Counted from the first letter of the stretch, positions 17,990 to 27,170 are shown. The stretch is 43,480 nucleotides of DNA from an uncultured SAR86 cluster bacterium (GCA_902628375.1 CACOMS010000010.1:1-43480), one strand, 5' to 3'. Notes: generated from the sequence alone by a model not told the origin. Numbers and translations: made by a program.

Positions 17990-19303
17990 ATGGATTATTT
18001 TGTTAAGCCAGTAGAATCAATCAAAGGTGAAATAAAGGTTCCTGGTGATAAATCTATCACGCATAGAGCTATGATGCTTGCCTCTATAGCAAGTGGTCAA
18101 TCTAGGCTTACTGGTGTATTGGAAGGTGAGGATTGCTTAGCAACTAAAAAAGTTTTTGAACACCTGGGAGTTAATTTTATAAAAGAAAACGACGATCTGA
18201 TAGTAGAAGGAGTAGGGATCAAAGGTCTTCGTCAGCCAGAAAGAGAATTAGACTTTGGGAATTCAGGCACAGGTATAAGACTAAGCTCAGGCATACTTGT
18301 AGCCCAAAATTTTGCTACAGAATTGATAGGAGATTCCTCTTTAAGTGAAAGACCTATGTCTAGAATAGTAGAGCCTCTATCTTTGATGGGGGCTAATATT
18401 TCTTCTAATCAAGGAACTCTTCCTCTTCATATCTTACCAACTTCATCTTTAAGAGGAATCACTTTCTCTCTTCCTGTCGCGAGTGCACAAGTTAAGTCTG
18501 CTTTATTATTGGCAGGCTTATATGCAGAAGGATATACAGAAGTTAAAGAAGATAAAATTACAAGAAATCATACCGAAACTATTTTTAACGAATTTGGAAT
18601 ACCTGTTGAAGTTAATAAGAGTAAAAATTCTAGATCTATAAGAGTCAGCAAATCTGACAAAATTAATCCTAAAGATATAAATATTCCTAGTGACTTTTCT
18701 TCTGCTGCTTTTTTTATTTTAGCAGCACTAATAACCCCCAAATCTCATTTGAGAATTAGAGGCGTAGGAATAAATGAGACCAGAATAGGTTTTTTGCATG
18801 CACTTAGACATATGGGAGGAAAAATAGATATACAAAACATCCAAAATGGTCCTGAACCTATTGCAGATCTTTTAATTGAATCTTCTAAATTAAAAGGAAT
18901 AACACTTAATACTAAATTAGTCGCAAATATGATTGATGAAATGCCTGCTTTTTTTATAGCAGCCTCTTTAGCTGAAGGCATTACAATAGTTAAAGATGCA
19001 GAAGAATTAAGAGCTAAAGAAAGTGATAGGTTGGAAGCAATGGCTAATGCCTTAGGGTCTTTAGGGGTCAAATTTAAATTAAATCAGGATGGTATAGTAA
19101 TTCATGGATTAGGAGATAAAGGCCAATTTAAGGCTTCAGAAATTAATTCTCTAGGTGATCATAGGATAGCTATGGCCAGTTCTATTGCGTCATTAAGAGC
19201 TGATGGAGAAGTTAGAATAGTAGATTGCGATAATGTGGGAACTTCTTTTCCTGACTTTATAGAAGTTTGTGGTGATATTGGAATAAAAATAAAAGAACAA
19301 TGA
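17990..19303 (+). CDS. aroA: 3-Phosphoshikimate 1-carboxyvinyltransferase (EPSP synthase)
   Basis: 437 aa. It joins shikimate 3-phosphate and PEP in the sixth shikimate step. Seen motifs are VPGDKSITHRAMMLASIASG (N-terminal substrate lysine), LDFGNSGTGIRLSSG (PEP site), LSERPMSRIVEPLSLMGA, DFSSAAFFILAAL, KESDRLEAMANALGSLGV and LGDHRIAMASSIASL. The PEP-site stretch reads GNSGTGIRL, not the GNAGTAMRPL of E. coli, so it is nearer to the Bacillus/Agrobacterium branch. The cmk start overlaps its stop by four bases. Confidence 0.95.
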   Translation: MDYFVKPVESIKGEIKVPGDKSITHRAMMLASIASGQSRLTGVLEGEDCLATKKVFEHLGVNFIKENDDLIVEGVGIKGLRQPERELDFGNSGTGIRLSSGILVAQNFATELIGDSSLSERPMSRIVEPLSLMGANISSNQGTLPLHILPTSSLRGITFSLPVASAQVKSALLLAGLYAEGYTEVKEDKITRNHTETIFNEFGIPVEVNKSKNSRSIRVSKSDKINPKDINIPSDFSSAAFFILAALITPKSHLRIRGVGINETRIGFLHALRHMGGKIDIQNIQNGPEPIADLLIESSKLKGITLNTKLVANMIDEMPAFFIAASLAEGITIVKDAEELRAKESDRLEAMANALGSLGVKFKLNQDGIVIHGLGDKGQFKASEINSLGDHRIAMASSIASLRADGEVRIVDCDNVGTSFPDFIEVCGDIGIKIKEQ

Positions 19304-19980
19304 AATCATCTACGCCTGTTATAACAATAGATGGACCAAGTGGTGCTGGAAAAGGGACAATTGCTCAGATGCTTGCATTAGAACTTAATTGGAATATCCT
19401 CGATAGTGGAGCTCTTTATAGAACATTAGCTTTCTTGCTTCATCAAGAAAACATTTCTCTGAATCAATTTGCTGAAAAAAAGGAAAAAATCCAAAAAGAT
19501 TTCAAAGTTCAGTTTGATCCTGGTGTTATAGGAGAACCAGTTAGAGTTATCTTTAACAATATAGATATAACAAATAAGGTAAGAAATGAAGAAATAGCAA
19601 AAAAGACTTCAATGTTGGCCGCAGATCCATCTATCAGAGAGTTTATTAGACCTTGTCAGAGAGAATTTATGAAACACCCAGGACTTATTGCTGATGGAAG
19701 AGACATGGGTACAGTTATATTTCCTGATGCAAATTTAAAAATTTTCTTGACTGCTTCTTTAGAAGAAAGAGCTAAAAGAAGAGAACAGCAGTTGAAAAGA
19801 CAGGGCATGGAGGTTAACATGCGCGTCCTTTTAGAGGAGTTAGAAGATAGAGATCAAAAAGACCGAGAAAGAGAGCATTCACCTTTAGTGGCTGCAAAAG
19901 ATTCGGTTGAATTAGATACTACGAACATTAAACCTGAGGGAGTAATAAAAAAAATAAAGGCTTTGCCATTTTTTAATTAG
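19300..19980 (+). CDS. cmk: Cytidylate kinase
   Basis: 226 aa. It phosphorylates CMP and dCMP with ATP. The P-loop ITIDGPSGAGKGTIAQMLA begins at residue 8; LDSGALYRTLAFL, ADGRDMGTVIFPDANLKIFL and the lid region RAKRREQQLKRQG are family signatures. Length matches (E. coli 227). The ATGA overlap with aroA and the 4-base gap to rpsA make this part of one transcript; cmk-rpsA-ihfB is a widely kept order. Confidence 0.95.
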   Translation: MKSSTPVITIDGPSGAGKGTIAQMLALELNWNILDSGALYRTLAFLLHQENISLNQFAEKKEKIQKDFKVQFDPGVIGEPVRVIFNNIDITNKVRNEEIAKKTSMLAADPSIREFIRPCQREFMKHPGLIADGRDMGTVIFPDANLKIFLTASLEERAKRREQQLKRQGMEVNMRVLLEELEDRDQKDREREHSPLVAAKDSVELDTTNIKPEGVIKKIKALPFFN

Positions 19981-19984
19981 ATAT

Positions 19985-21667
19985 ATGACAGTAAATTTTG
20001 AACAAATATTAGACGACAGTCTTAATACGCTAAATATGAAACCAGGATCTTTAGTTACTGGTATTGTAATGGATATTTTGGACACCTACGTAGTGGTTCA
20101 TGTAGGACTTAAATCAGAAGCTTCAGTCCCTATCAATGAATTTTATGATGAGTCTGGTGAATTAGCTGTTGAAGTGGGTGACGAAGTACAGTTGACCTTA
20201 GAAGCAGTAGAAGATGGTCATGGAAATACCAGAGTTTCAAGAGAAAAAGCTATAAAACAAGAAGTGTGGAAAAGGATAGAAGACTGCCTGGTATCAGAGT
20301 CTGTACTTAAAGGCTTGATTACAGGTCAGGTTAAAGGTGGGCTTACTGTTGACATTCAAGGTATAAAAGCATTTCTACCAGGTTCTTTAGCAGAATCAGT
20401 TCCAACAAAAGAATTTGATCACCTCTTAGGAAAATATGAAGAGTTTAAAGTTATAAAACTAGATAAAGAAAAAAGTAATATTGTTCTTTCTAGAAAAGCA
20501 GTACTAGAAGAAGTGAACTCCGAAGAAAGAGAAAAGCTTTTAGCAACCTTACAAGAAGGTCAGGTAACAAAAGGAATGGTTAAAAATTTAACTGACTACG
20601 GAGCTTTTGTTGACCTAGGTGGAGTAGATGGTCTTCTTCATATTACAGATATGTCTTGGAGTAGAATAAATCACCCTTCAGAAGCTATCTCAATAGGCCA
20701 AGAAATAGAAGTAAAAGTAATAAAATTTGATAAAGAAGATAAAAAAGTTTCCTTAGGGATTAAGCAGTTAATGGAAGATCCTTGGGTAGGAATAGAAGCT
20801 CAATTCCCTATTAATACTTCTGTAATGGCTAAAGTGACTAATCTCACTGATTACGGTTTTTTTGCTGAAATAGAAAAAGGAGTTGAGGGGTTGGTTCATG
20901 TTTCTGAAATAGACTGGACAAATAAAAACATCCATCCTTCAAAAGTAGTCCAGCTAGGAGATTCACTAGAAGTTATGATCCTAGAAGTAGACGAAGAAAA
21001 AAGAAGAATTTCTCTAGGCTTAAAACAGCTTTCTGAGAACCCTTGGCAAGTATTTGAGCATAAGTACAATGAAGGCGAAAAAATTACGGGCGTTATTAAG
21101 TCAATCACTGATTTTGGAGTGTTCATAGAGCTAGAAGGAGGGATAGATGGCCTTGTTCATTTATCTGACATCTCTTGGGACGAAGATGAAGAAGCAGTAA
21201 GAGCACTTGAAAAAGGACAGGACGTGGAAGCTGTAATCTTAGCCATAGATTCAGAAAGAGAAAGAATATCCTTAGGAATAAAGCAACTTCAAAGTGATGC
21301 GTTCTCAGATTTTTGTAATCAAAACAAGAGAGGATCAAGAATTTCAGCAAAAGTTACAAGATTTGATGATGACAAAATATACATGTCTCTAGCAGAAGGG
21401 GTTGAGGGATACCTACCACAAAAAGATTTTCAAAATTCAAATTCTGATTCTACTTTAGAAGAAGGTCTTGAAATGGAAGTTGTAATAGCAAATTTAGGAA
21501 AAAAAGACAGAGAGATTATTTTATCTTTAAGAGCCCTAGAGAAAGCAGAAGAAAGAGAAGCCTTACAAGAACAAGACAGAATAAACAAAGAAATAGAGGA
21601 TTCATCAAAGTCTAATATTGGAGATTTAATCAAAGCCAAATTAGATGATAACCCTGAAGATGAATAG
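19985..21667 (+). CDS. rpsA: 30S ribosomal protein S1
   Basis: 560 aa with six S1/OB repeats of about 85 residues, beginning near 18, 104, 190, 275, 362 and 448. The first two are the divergent, ribosome-anchoring type; domains 3-5 show the strongest repeat, with D/E-YGAFVDL-x-GVDGLLH-I-x-D-x-SW variants. S1 unfolds mRNA and brings messages with weak or no Shine-Dalgarno sequence to the ribosome, which suits this window where many genes lack one. The ihfB start lies inside its last codons (8-base overlap). Confidence 0.95.
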   Translation: MTVNFEQILDDSLNTLNMKPGSLVTGIVMDILDTYVVVHVGLKSEASVPINEFYDESGELAVEVGDEVQLTLEAVEDGHGNTRVSREKAIKQEVWKRIEDCLVSESVLKGLITGQVKGGLTVDIQGIKAFLPGSLAESVPTKEFDHLLGKYEEFKVIKLDKEKSNIVLSRKAVLEEVNSEEREKLLATLQEGQVTKGMVKNLTDYGAFVDLGGVDGLLHITDMSWSRINHPSEAISIGQEIEVKVIKFDKEDKKVSLGIKQLMEDPWVGIEAQFPINTSVMAKVTNLTDYGFFAEIEKGVEGLVHVSEIDWTNKNIHPSKVVQLGDSLEVMILEVDEEKRRISLGLKQLSENPWQVFEHKYNEGEKITGVIKSITDFGVFIELEGGIDGLVHLSDISWDEDEEAVRALEKGQDVEAVILAIDSERERISLGIKQLQSDAFSDFCNQNKRGSRISAKVTRFDDDKIYMSLAEGVEGYLPQKDFQNSNSDSTLEEGLEMEVVIANLGKKDREIILSLRALEKAEEREALQEQDRINKEIEDSSKSNIGDLIKAKLDDNPEDE

Positions 21668-21935
21668 ATCAGACTTAGTAACTAAAGTCTTTCAGAATAT
21701 AGATTCTTTAAATAAAAACGATATAGAGCTAGGTATTAATCAAATACTAGAAGTTTTGTCTTCGTCTTTAGAAAAAAAGAACAGAATTGAAATAAGGGGT
21801 TTTGGAACTTTTTCAACTAGAAAACGAGAAAGAAGGATAGGCAGAAATCCCAGCTCAGGATCCTCTGTTGTAGTAATGGAAAAGTATCATCCTTATTTTA
21901 GGGCATCAAAATCACTTAAGATGAAAGTTAAATAA
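21660..21935 (+). CDS. ihfB: Integration host factor subunit beta
   Basis: 91 aa from the ATG at 21660. The frame is open from 21645, but MNRSDLVTKVF is the usual start. It is an HU/IHF-fold DNA-bending protein: RIEIRGFGTFSTRKRERRIG and GRNPSSGSSVVV carry the beta-arm with the conserved GRNP that intercalates into DNA. With IhfA (encoded at 38724) it forms the heterodimer that makes sharp bends. The rpsA-ihfB order supports beta rather than HU. It overlaps the rpsA end by 8 bases. Confidence 0.93.
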   Translation: MNRSDLVTKVFQNIDSLNKNDIELGINQILEVLSSSLEKKNRIEIRGFGTFSTRKRERRIGRNPSSGSSVVVMEKYHPYFRASKSLKMKVK

Positions 21936-21962
21936 TATTTATATGATAAGCTTTACCCGATC

Positions 21963-22184
21963 ATGAGTTTTAGAACATTATTCTTAGTATTAATAGTTTC
22001 TATAGTTTTATTATTTTCCTTTCTGCTAATTTCACTTAACAAAGAAGTCATTGCCTTAGATTTATTTTTCTTTGAATTATCGCCAAGTTTAGGTACTTCT
22101 CTTTTAATATTTTTCTTAATAGGAACTACTCTTACCTTAATTCTTGAATTAATTTTTTTCTTATCAAAAAAAGGTAATAAATAA
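21963..22184 (+). CDS. lapA: LapA-domain small inner-membrane protein
   Basis: 73 aa with two transmembrane segments at about 5-26 and 42-66, the second preceded by SPSLGTSLLIFFLIG. The short loop NKEVIALDLFFFELSP is typical of the LapA/YciS family (DUF1049). In E. coli LapA works with LapB to control LPS synthesis through LpxC turnover; here lapB does not follow and pyrF comes next. The position after ihfB matches other gammaproteobacteria. Confidence 0.75.
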   Translation: MSFRTLFLVLIVSIVLLFSFLLISLNKEVIALDLFFFELSPSLGTSLLIFFLIGTTLTLILELIFFLSKKGNK

Positions 22185-22186
22185 TC

Positions 22187-22867
22187 ATGTCTAGTCCCAT
22201 AATTGTTGCACTCGACCTAGAAAGAGATGCAGCGATTAAATTATCCTCAAGATTAGACCCTAATTTATGTAAATTAAAAGTAGGAAATGAATTGTTCACT
22301 TCCTCTGGGCCTCAAGTAGTCTTAGACCTAAAGTCGAAAGGGTTCGATATATTTTTAGATTTAAAATTTCATGATATTCCAAATACGGTGGCCTCTGCTG
22401 TTAGAGAAGCTTGTGAATTAGGAGTTTGGATGGTTAATGTACATGCCTCAGGAGGTAGTAAGATGATGGCATCTGCAGCTGACACTATACTTGATTATGA
22501 AAGTAAACCAATTCTTATTGGAGTGACTGTTCTTACAAGTATAGGAGAAGATGAAGCAAGCAGTCTTGGGATCAATCATATAGAAAGTCATACACTATCT
22601 CTTGCTAAATTAGCAAAACAATCAGGTTTAGATGGAATAGTTTGCTCTCCACAGGAAGTGAAGAAAATAAAAGAAGATTGTGGGAATGATTTCATTGCAG
22701 TAACTCCAGGAATAAGGCCAAGTAATACAGAAGATGATCAAACTAGGATTTCTACGCCCAAGCAGGCTATTGCTAATGGCTCTGATTATTTGGTGATTGG
22801 TAGGCCTATTACTAGAAGTGCTGATCCTTTAGCTTCTCTTAAATCTATACTCAACGAAATAACCTAA
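22187..22867 (+). CDS. pyrF: Orotidine 5'-phosphate decarboxylase
   Basis: 226 aa. This is the last step of UMP synthesis. The catalytic D-x-K-x-x-D array is in IFLDLKFHDIPNTVASAV, preceded by VALDLERDAA. The phosphate-binding part is VTPGIRPSN near 170-178 and DYLVIGRPITRSADP near 205. It starts 2 bases after lapA, the lapA-pyrF pairing seen in many gammaproteobacteria (with lapB lost). Confidence 0.95.
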   Translation: MSSPIIVALDLERDAAIKLSSRLDPNLCKLKVGNELFTSSGPQVVLDLKSKGFDIFLDLKFHDIPNTVASAVREACELGVWMVNVHASGGSKMMASAADTILDYESKPILIGVTVLTSIGEDEASSLGINHIESHTLSLAKLAKQSGLDGIVCSPQEVKKIKEDCGNDFIAVTPGIRPSNTEDDQTRISTPKQAIANGSDYLVIGRPITRSADPLASLKSILNEIT

Positions 22868-22897
22868 ATAGGATTAAGAATTTTTATTCTTTCAGAT

Positions 22898-22912
22898 TAA
22901 GTTTTAAACTTA
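22898..22912. other. 15-base palindrome between pyrF and uvrC
   Basis: TAAGTTT (22898-22904) and AAACTTA (22906-22912) flank one T. A T-rich stretch follows, so it may end the pyrF transcript weakly, or be a regulatory site ahead of uvrC. It does not resemble the LexA box CTGT-N8-ACAG. Confidence 0.25.
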
Positions 22913-22932
22913 TTCTTTTATTTTATTAATTT

Positions 22933-24756
22933 ATGTTGAAGATACCCGAAAAAGATTCAGTTAAACTTTTTTTGAAAGAACTTCCTTCAAAACCTGGTGT
23001 TTATAAGTTTCAAGATAAAAAACACAATTCTATATATATAGGAAAAGCAAAAAACATAAGAAATAGAGTAACTTCTTACTTTTCTGAATCTAAATCTAAG
23101 AGCAAGAAGGTCGAGAGTATCGTCAATGAATCAAATTATCTTGATTTAGTTATAACGAAAACGGAACTCGAAGCATTATTGTTTGAACAAATTAGGATTA
23201 AAGAAGAAAAACCAAAATACAATGTCCAGTTTAAAGATGACAAAGGTTATCCCTGGATAAAGATTGAAACTAGTAAAGAATTCCCTTCTGCTAGATCTTT
23301 TTTAGGAAAGAAAACAAAAGAAGATTTATACTTTGGTCCTTTTCCTAGTTCTTATTCCGTTAAAGGGGCGCTCGATCTAATACAGAAGACCTTCAAGTTA
23401 AGAGATTGTACTGATTCAACTTTCAAAAATAGATCTAGGCCTTGCATGCAGTTTCAGATAAACAAATGTTCTGCTCCATGTGTGGGGGCGATAGATAGAG
23501 AAGAATATTTAAAAGAAGTAAATGATGCTAAAAATCTTCTAATGGGAGGGGCGGAAAGTTTAATAGATAAATTTTATTCAGAAATGGACAAAAATTCTGA
23601 AAAAGAGGCTTATGAAAGAGCTGCTATGTTTAGAGATAAGATTTCTTCACTTAGAGAAGTTCAGAGAAACCAAAGTATTGCAGGTTTTGCAAATGAAAGA
23701 GATGCAATCACTATTTGCATCAATGGAGAGGATACTAGAGTAGGTTTAACTCAAGTAAGAGGAGGGTGGATAATAGGTCATCAAAATTTTATAGTGAAAG
23801 GAAATAAATTTAAAGAAGAACTAATCTCTACTTTCATTCAAGGACGCTATTTAAATAAAAGAGCAGATATCGCAGATATATTAACTACAGAAGAAATATC
23901 CAATAAAGCCGAGTTAGAAAGATCTATATCTCAGGTTCATGGAAAGAAAATAAAAATACTTTCTAAAATATCTAAGCAAGATTCTGGTCTTTTAGAGATT
24001 TCTAAAAGGAATACTGAATTTTCTTTAAATAGAGCAACTAAAAAGAAGAGAGATTTGGTAAAAAAATTCAATTCCCTCAAAGAGTTTCTTAAATTTGAGG
24101 ATAACCTTTCTTTAATTGACTCTATAGATATCAGTCATCACTCGGGTCAAAATCCTGTAGGAGGGGTAGTTACTTACAATACATCAGGAAGGGTTTCTAA
24201 TGAGTGCAGAACTTATAATATAAGTAAGGAAAACTCTGGAAATGATATTGCTTCAACTCAGGAGGTAATTGAAAGAAGGTATGGAAACTCTCTAATTAAG
24301 AAAAAAAGACTTCCAGATCTATTAATTATTGATGGAGGAAAAACTCACTTAAAAGCCGCTAAAGAGAAATTAAATGAATTAGGAGTAGAAGAAATAAATG
24401 TAATTTCAATTTCAAAAGGTGTGCGAAGGAAAGCCGATTATGATCTGGTTCACATCATTGGATTAGAGCCCAAAGATCTACTTCAAGATGATCTTTCAAA
24501 ACTCCTGATACAAGAAATAAGGGATGAAACTCATAGATTTTCTATAGTACGTCATAGAAGAAAATCAAAGAATAGACTAACAAAGTCTTATTTAGACTCT
24601 ATTCCCGGAATAGGTCGAAAGAGAAAATCTATTTTATTAAGGTATTTTGGGAGTATAGATCAAATTAAGAGAGCAAGCTCAGAAGATATAGCCAATGTTC
24701 CAGGAATTGGAAAGACAACTTCTGACTTGGTTTATAATTATTTCAATCAATCATGA
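22933..24756 (+). CDS. uvrC: UvrABC system protein C
   Basis: 607 aa excision nuclease subunit of nucleotide excision repair. The N-terminal GIY-YIG domain is at about 14-95 (GVYKFQDKKHNSIYIGKAKN), the cysteine-rich part is RPCMQFQINKCSAPCVGAID (about 170), and a UVR motif is near 205-240. The RNase H-like second nuclease domain has DSIDISHHSG and DLLIIDGGKTHLKAA. The tail has two helix-hairpin-helix motifs, DSIPGIGRKRKSILLRYFGS and NVPGIGKTTSDLVYNY. The stop overlaps pgsA (ATGA), a pairing conserved in gammaproteobacteria. Confidence 0.96.
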   Translation: MLKIPEKDSVKLFLKELPSKPGVYKFQDKKHNSIYIGKAKNIRNRVTSYFSESKSKSKKVESIVNESNYLDLVITKTELEALLFEQIRIKEEKPKYNVQFKDDKGYPWIKIETSKEFPSARSFLGKKTKEDLYFGPFPSSYSVKGALDLIQKTFKLRDCTDSTFKNRSRPCMQFQINKCSAPCVGAIDREEYLKEVNDAKNLLMGGAESLIDKFYSEMDKNSEKEAYERAAMFRDKISSLREVQRNQSIAGFANERDAITICINGEDTRVGLTQVRGGWIIGHQNFIVKGNKFKEELISTFIQGRYLNKRADIADILTTEEISNKAELERSISQVHGKKIKILSKISKQDSGLLEISKRNTEFSLNRATKKKRDLVKKFNSLKEFLKFEDNLSLIDSIDISHHSGQNPVGGVVTYNTSGRVSNECRTYNISKENSGNDIASTQEVIERRYGNSLIKKKRLPDLLIIDGGKTHLKAAKEKLNELGVEEINVISISKGVRRKADYDLVHIIGLEPKDLLQDDLSKLLIQEIRDETHRFSIVRHRRKSKNRLTKSYLDSIPGIGRKRKSILLRYFGSIDQIKRASSEDIANVPGIGKTTSDLVYNYFNQS

Positions 24757-25280
24757 CTTTAGCATCACTTCTCTCCTCAATTAGGGCTTTAATGATAGTT
24801 CCAATTGTAATTTTTAATGGTCATCATTTATTGGTCTTTTCTTTATTTGTGGTTGCTGCTTTAACAGATTGGTTAGATGGCTATGTAGCAAGAAAGACGA
24901 AGACGGAAACAGAGATGGGTGCTTTACTAGATTTACTTGCAGATAAGATCCTGGTTTCTCTTTCGTTAATTTGGATTATTTATCTGACCCAAGATCCTTT
25001 TATTTTATTACCTGCTGTCATTATCATTTCTAGAGAGCTAATAATCTCTTCTGTTAGGCAATACATAGTGGAAAGTAAAAATGGTCAAAAAATAGAAGTT
25101 TCTTTTATAGGTAAAAGTAAAACTACACTCCAGCTTATTGCAATTGCCATGTTATTTCTCTTGCCTATTTTTGGAAGCATCTTTTATATATTGACTCTTT
25201 TTATTTTATGGCTATCTAGTTTTCTATCTATATTCTCGCTTTATAGCTATCTGGTAAAATGGAGATCTACACTTATCTGA
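24753..25280 (+). CDS. pgsA: CDP-diacylglycerol-glycerol-3-phosphate 3-phosphatidyltransferase
   Basis: 175 aa membrane enzyme for phosphatidylglycerol synthesis. The CDP-alcohol phosphatidyltransferase signature D-G-x2-A-R-x8-G-x3-D-x3-D is complete at about 39-65 (WLDGYVARKTKTETEMGALL then DLLADK). Four to five membrane helices follow the usual layout. The start overlaps the uvrC stop by four bases. Confidence 0.92.
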   Translation: MTLASLLSSIRALMIVPIVIFNGHHLLVFSLFVVAALTDWLDGYVARKTKTETEMGALLDLLADKILVSLSLIWIIYLTQDPFILLPAVIIISRELIISSVRQYIVESKNGQKIEVSFIGKSKTTLQLIAIAMLFLLPIFGSIFYILTLFILWLSSFLSIFSLYSYLVKWRSTLI

Positions 25281-25289
25281 TTTGAACTT

Positions 25290-26318
25290 ATGTTCTATTT
25301 TTTAGTATTTATACTTTCTGCTGTTGTATTCGCAATAGGTCCTTTCTTATTTAAATATTTAGGAATAGTTGATAGGCCAGATGGGGTAAGAAAACAACAT
25401 AAAGGTGAAATAGCATTATCGGGAGGGTTTTGTATCCTCGTTTCTTTAGGGTTGAGTTTTCTAATAGCTGAGTACTTAGGTATAACTGATTCCAATAGAC
25501 CTTCATCTTTAACCACAGCAGCTATATTTGGCATACCTGTTTTCTTTATTGGTTTATTAGATGACATTAAACCTAGAAAACCAGCTCTTAGACTTATCGT
25601 CCAGATCCTTTGTTGTTGGGGATTTATCTTAGCTACAGATGTGTATGTTAGAGACTTAGGAAATCTTTTTGGATTCGGCAATATATATCTAGGAGAGCTA
25701 GGTATCCCAATTACTATTTTTATGGTGGTTGGAATAACTAATGCAACCAATATGTTTGATGGTTTTGATGGAATCGTAGGTTCTGTAGCTTTTTGGGCTT
25801 GGAGTACAGTCAGTTTGTTTGCTTTCATGCATTCAGCTTACTCACTCACTTTCATGCATACTGTAATTTTTGGTGTGTATTTCTTTTTTGCTACGGGACT
25901 TTTAGGAAAGAAAGTAAAAATGTTTTTAGGTGATAGCGGTTCTATGGTTATAGGCTTTATTGCTTCATTACAGCTAGTTATATTATCTCAAGGAGATGAT
26001 GCCATCTTTAAACCAGTTTGCGCTCTGTACCTTGTTTTACTTCCGTTAATTGATGCGTTAACAACTTTTATATCAAGAATAAGAGCAAGAAAGCCAATTT
26101 GGTCTAATGACAGAAATCACTTTCATTTTATTCTATACGACGGAGGGGTATCAAAGATAAATGTAATCTTAATAATATCTTTGATTACAATAATCTCTTG
26201 CAGTATTTGTGTTTATGGTCATATTTATCAAGTACCAGAATACATTCTATTTTATGGATTTTTAACCATATGGTTCTTTTATTACCTCTTCTTAAACGAA
26301 CAAACTAATTCAAATTGA
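25290..26318 (+). CDS. wecA: WecA/TagO-type polyprenyl-phosphate sugar-1-phosphate transferase
   Basis: 342 aa, with about ten membrane helices. Signatures of the MraY/WecA superfamily are GLLDDIKPRKPALRLIVQ, NATNMFDGFDG, KMFLGDSGSMVIGF and the cytoplasmic histidine motif SNDRNHFHFIL. The last motif and the lack of MraY-specific sequence favour the WecA branch, which moves GlcNAc-1-phosphate (or a related sugar) from UDP to undecaprenyl phosphate to begin O-antigen or related glycans. The donor sugar cannot be told from sequence. It is placed between pgsA and rnd, with the rnd start overlapping its stop by four bases. No other glycan genes are nearby. Confidence 0.8.
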   Translation: MFYFLVFILSAVVFAIGPFLFKYLGIVDRPDGVRKQHKGEIALSGGFCILVSLGLSFLIAEYLGITDSNRPSSLTTAAIFGIPVFFIGLLDDIKPRKPALRLIVQILCCWGFILATDVYVRDLGNLFGFGNIYLGELGIPITIFMVVGITNATNMFDGFDGIVGSVAFWAWSTVSLFAFMHSAYSLTFMHTVIFGVYFFFATGLLGKKVKMFLGDSGSMVIGFIASLQLVILSQGDDAIFKPVCALYLVLLPLIDALTTFISRIRARKPIWSNDRNHFHFILYDGGVSKINVILIISLITIISCSICVYGHIYQVPEYILFYGFLTIWFFYYLFLNEQTNSN

Positions 26319-27160
26319 TCTTTAACTTAATTGATAAACCAGATGATTTAGAGTTTCTAAATCAAGAGTTGTTGCAAAGTTCTCATGTAGGAGTTGATAC
26401 TGAGTTTAGAAGAACAACCAAAGACAATATGAAGTTGTCCTTAATTCAAGTTAATGATGGTGAAGAAATTTATCTTATTGATTGCTTACAAATAGACTAC
26501 AAAGAAGAAAATTGTAATTTTCTATTTTCTAAAGATGTAATTAAGATATTTCATTCATGCAAAGAAGATTTAGAAGCTGTATTTTCGTGGACTGGTCAAA
26601 ATTTGGTAAATATTTTTGATACCCAGCTAGCAAATGCTTTTTTAGGTGGATCCTATTCAATAGGATATCAAGACTTAGTTATAGATAAAATTGATGTAAA
26701 AGTTGATAAAGATGAAACTAGATCTAATTGGCTAAGAAGACCATTAACTGATTCTCAACTTAGATACGCTGCTTCTGATGTTGAATTCTTATCTGATTTA
26801 TATATGGAACTAGAAGAAAAATTAATTTCTGAAAATAAGATAGATTGGTTTTATGAAGAAATTACTTCAATTATTGACTTAAAATCTTATTTAGAGACAG
26901 ATTCTAGAGATCAAAATCAGATCTTAAGTAAAGCTCTTCAGGGAGAGTTTTTGGATGAGCTTAATTGTATAGTTGAGTCTTTAGCTCAAGAAAAGGAAGT
27001 AAACAAAACACTTCTTTTTTCAAAGAAATCGCAAAAATTACTTTTACATAAGATATTAAATTCAAATTTAGAAGAAGCATTGGATAATTTGACTACCTGG
27101 AGAAAAGATCTGATTTCAAATCAGCTTAATCAATTAAGCAAAGCTTATGATTTGATCTAA
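26315..27160 (+). CDS. rnd: Ribonuclease D, shortened form
   Basis: 281 aa from a TTG at 26315 (overlapping the wecA TGA); the next in-frame ATG would remove the first catalytic residues. It is a 3'-5' exoribonuclease of the DEDDy class that trims tRNA precursors. The active-site residues are D28 and E30 (GVDTEFRR), D85 (HSCKEDLEAVF), and Y151 and D155 (LRYAASDVEFLSDLY). E. coli RNase D is 375 aa and has an HRDC domain plus a second helical domain after the nuclease. Here about 85 residues are missing: residues 200-281 line up with the last E. coli domain, as in LTTWRKDLISNQLNQL, and the HRDC1 region appears to be gone. Confidence 0.85.
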   Translation: MIFNLIDKPDDLEFLNQELLQSSHVGVDTEFRRTTKDNMKLSLIQVNDGEEIYLIDCLQIDYKEENCNFLFSKDVIKIFHSCKEDLEAVFSWTGQNLVNIFDTQLANAFLGGSYSIGYQDLVIDKIDVKVDKDETRSNWLRRPLTDSQLRYAASDVEFLSDLYMELEEKLISENKIDWFYEEITSIIDLKSYLETDSRDQNQILSKALQGEFLDELNCIVESLAQEKEVNKTLLFSKKSQKLLLHKILNSNLEEALDNLTTWRKDLISNQLNQLSKAYDLI

Positions 27161-27170
27161 GGAGCTTATT

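Noticed and set aside
20530-21320. Tandem DNA repeat in rpsA
   Set aside because: The similarity is at protein level between S1 domains; the DNA has diverged.
25295-25828. Minus-strand open frame of 177 codons inside the wecA gene
   Set aside because: It is the shadow of a clear membrane transferase gene and has no recognisable domain.
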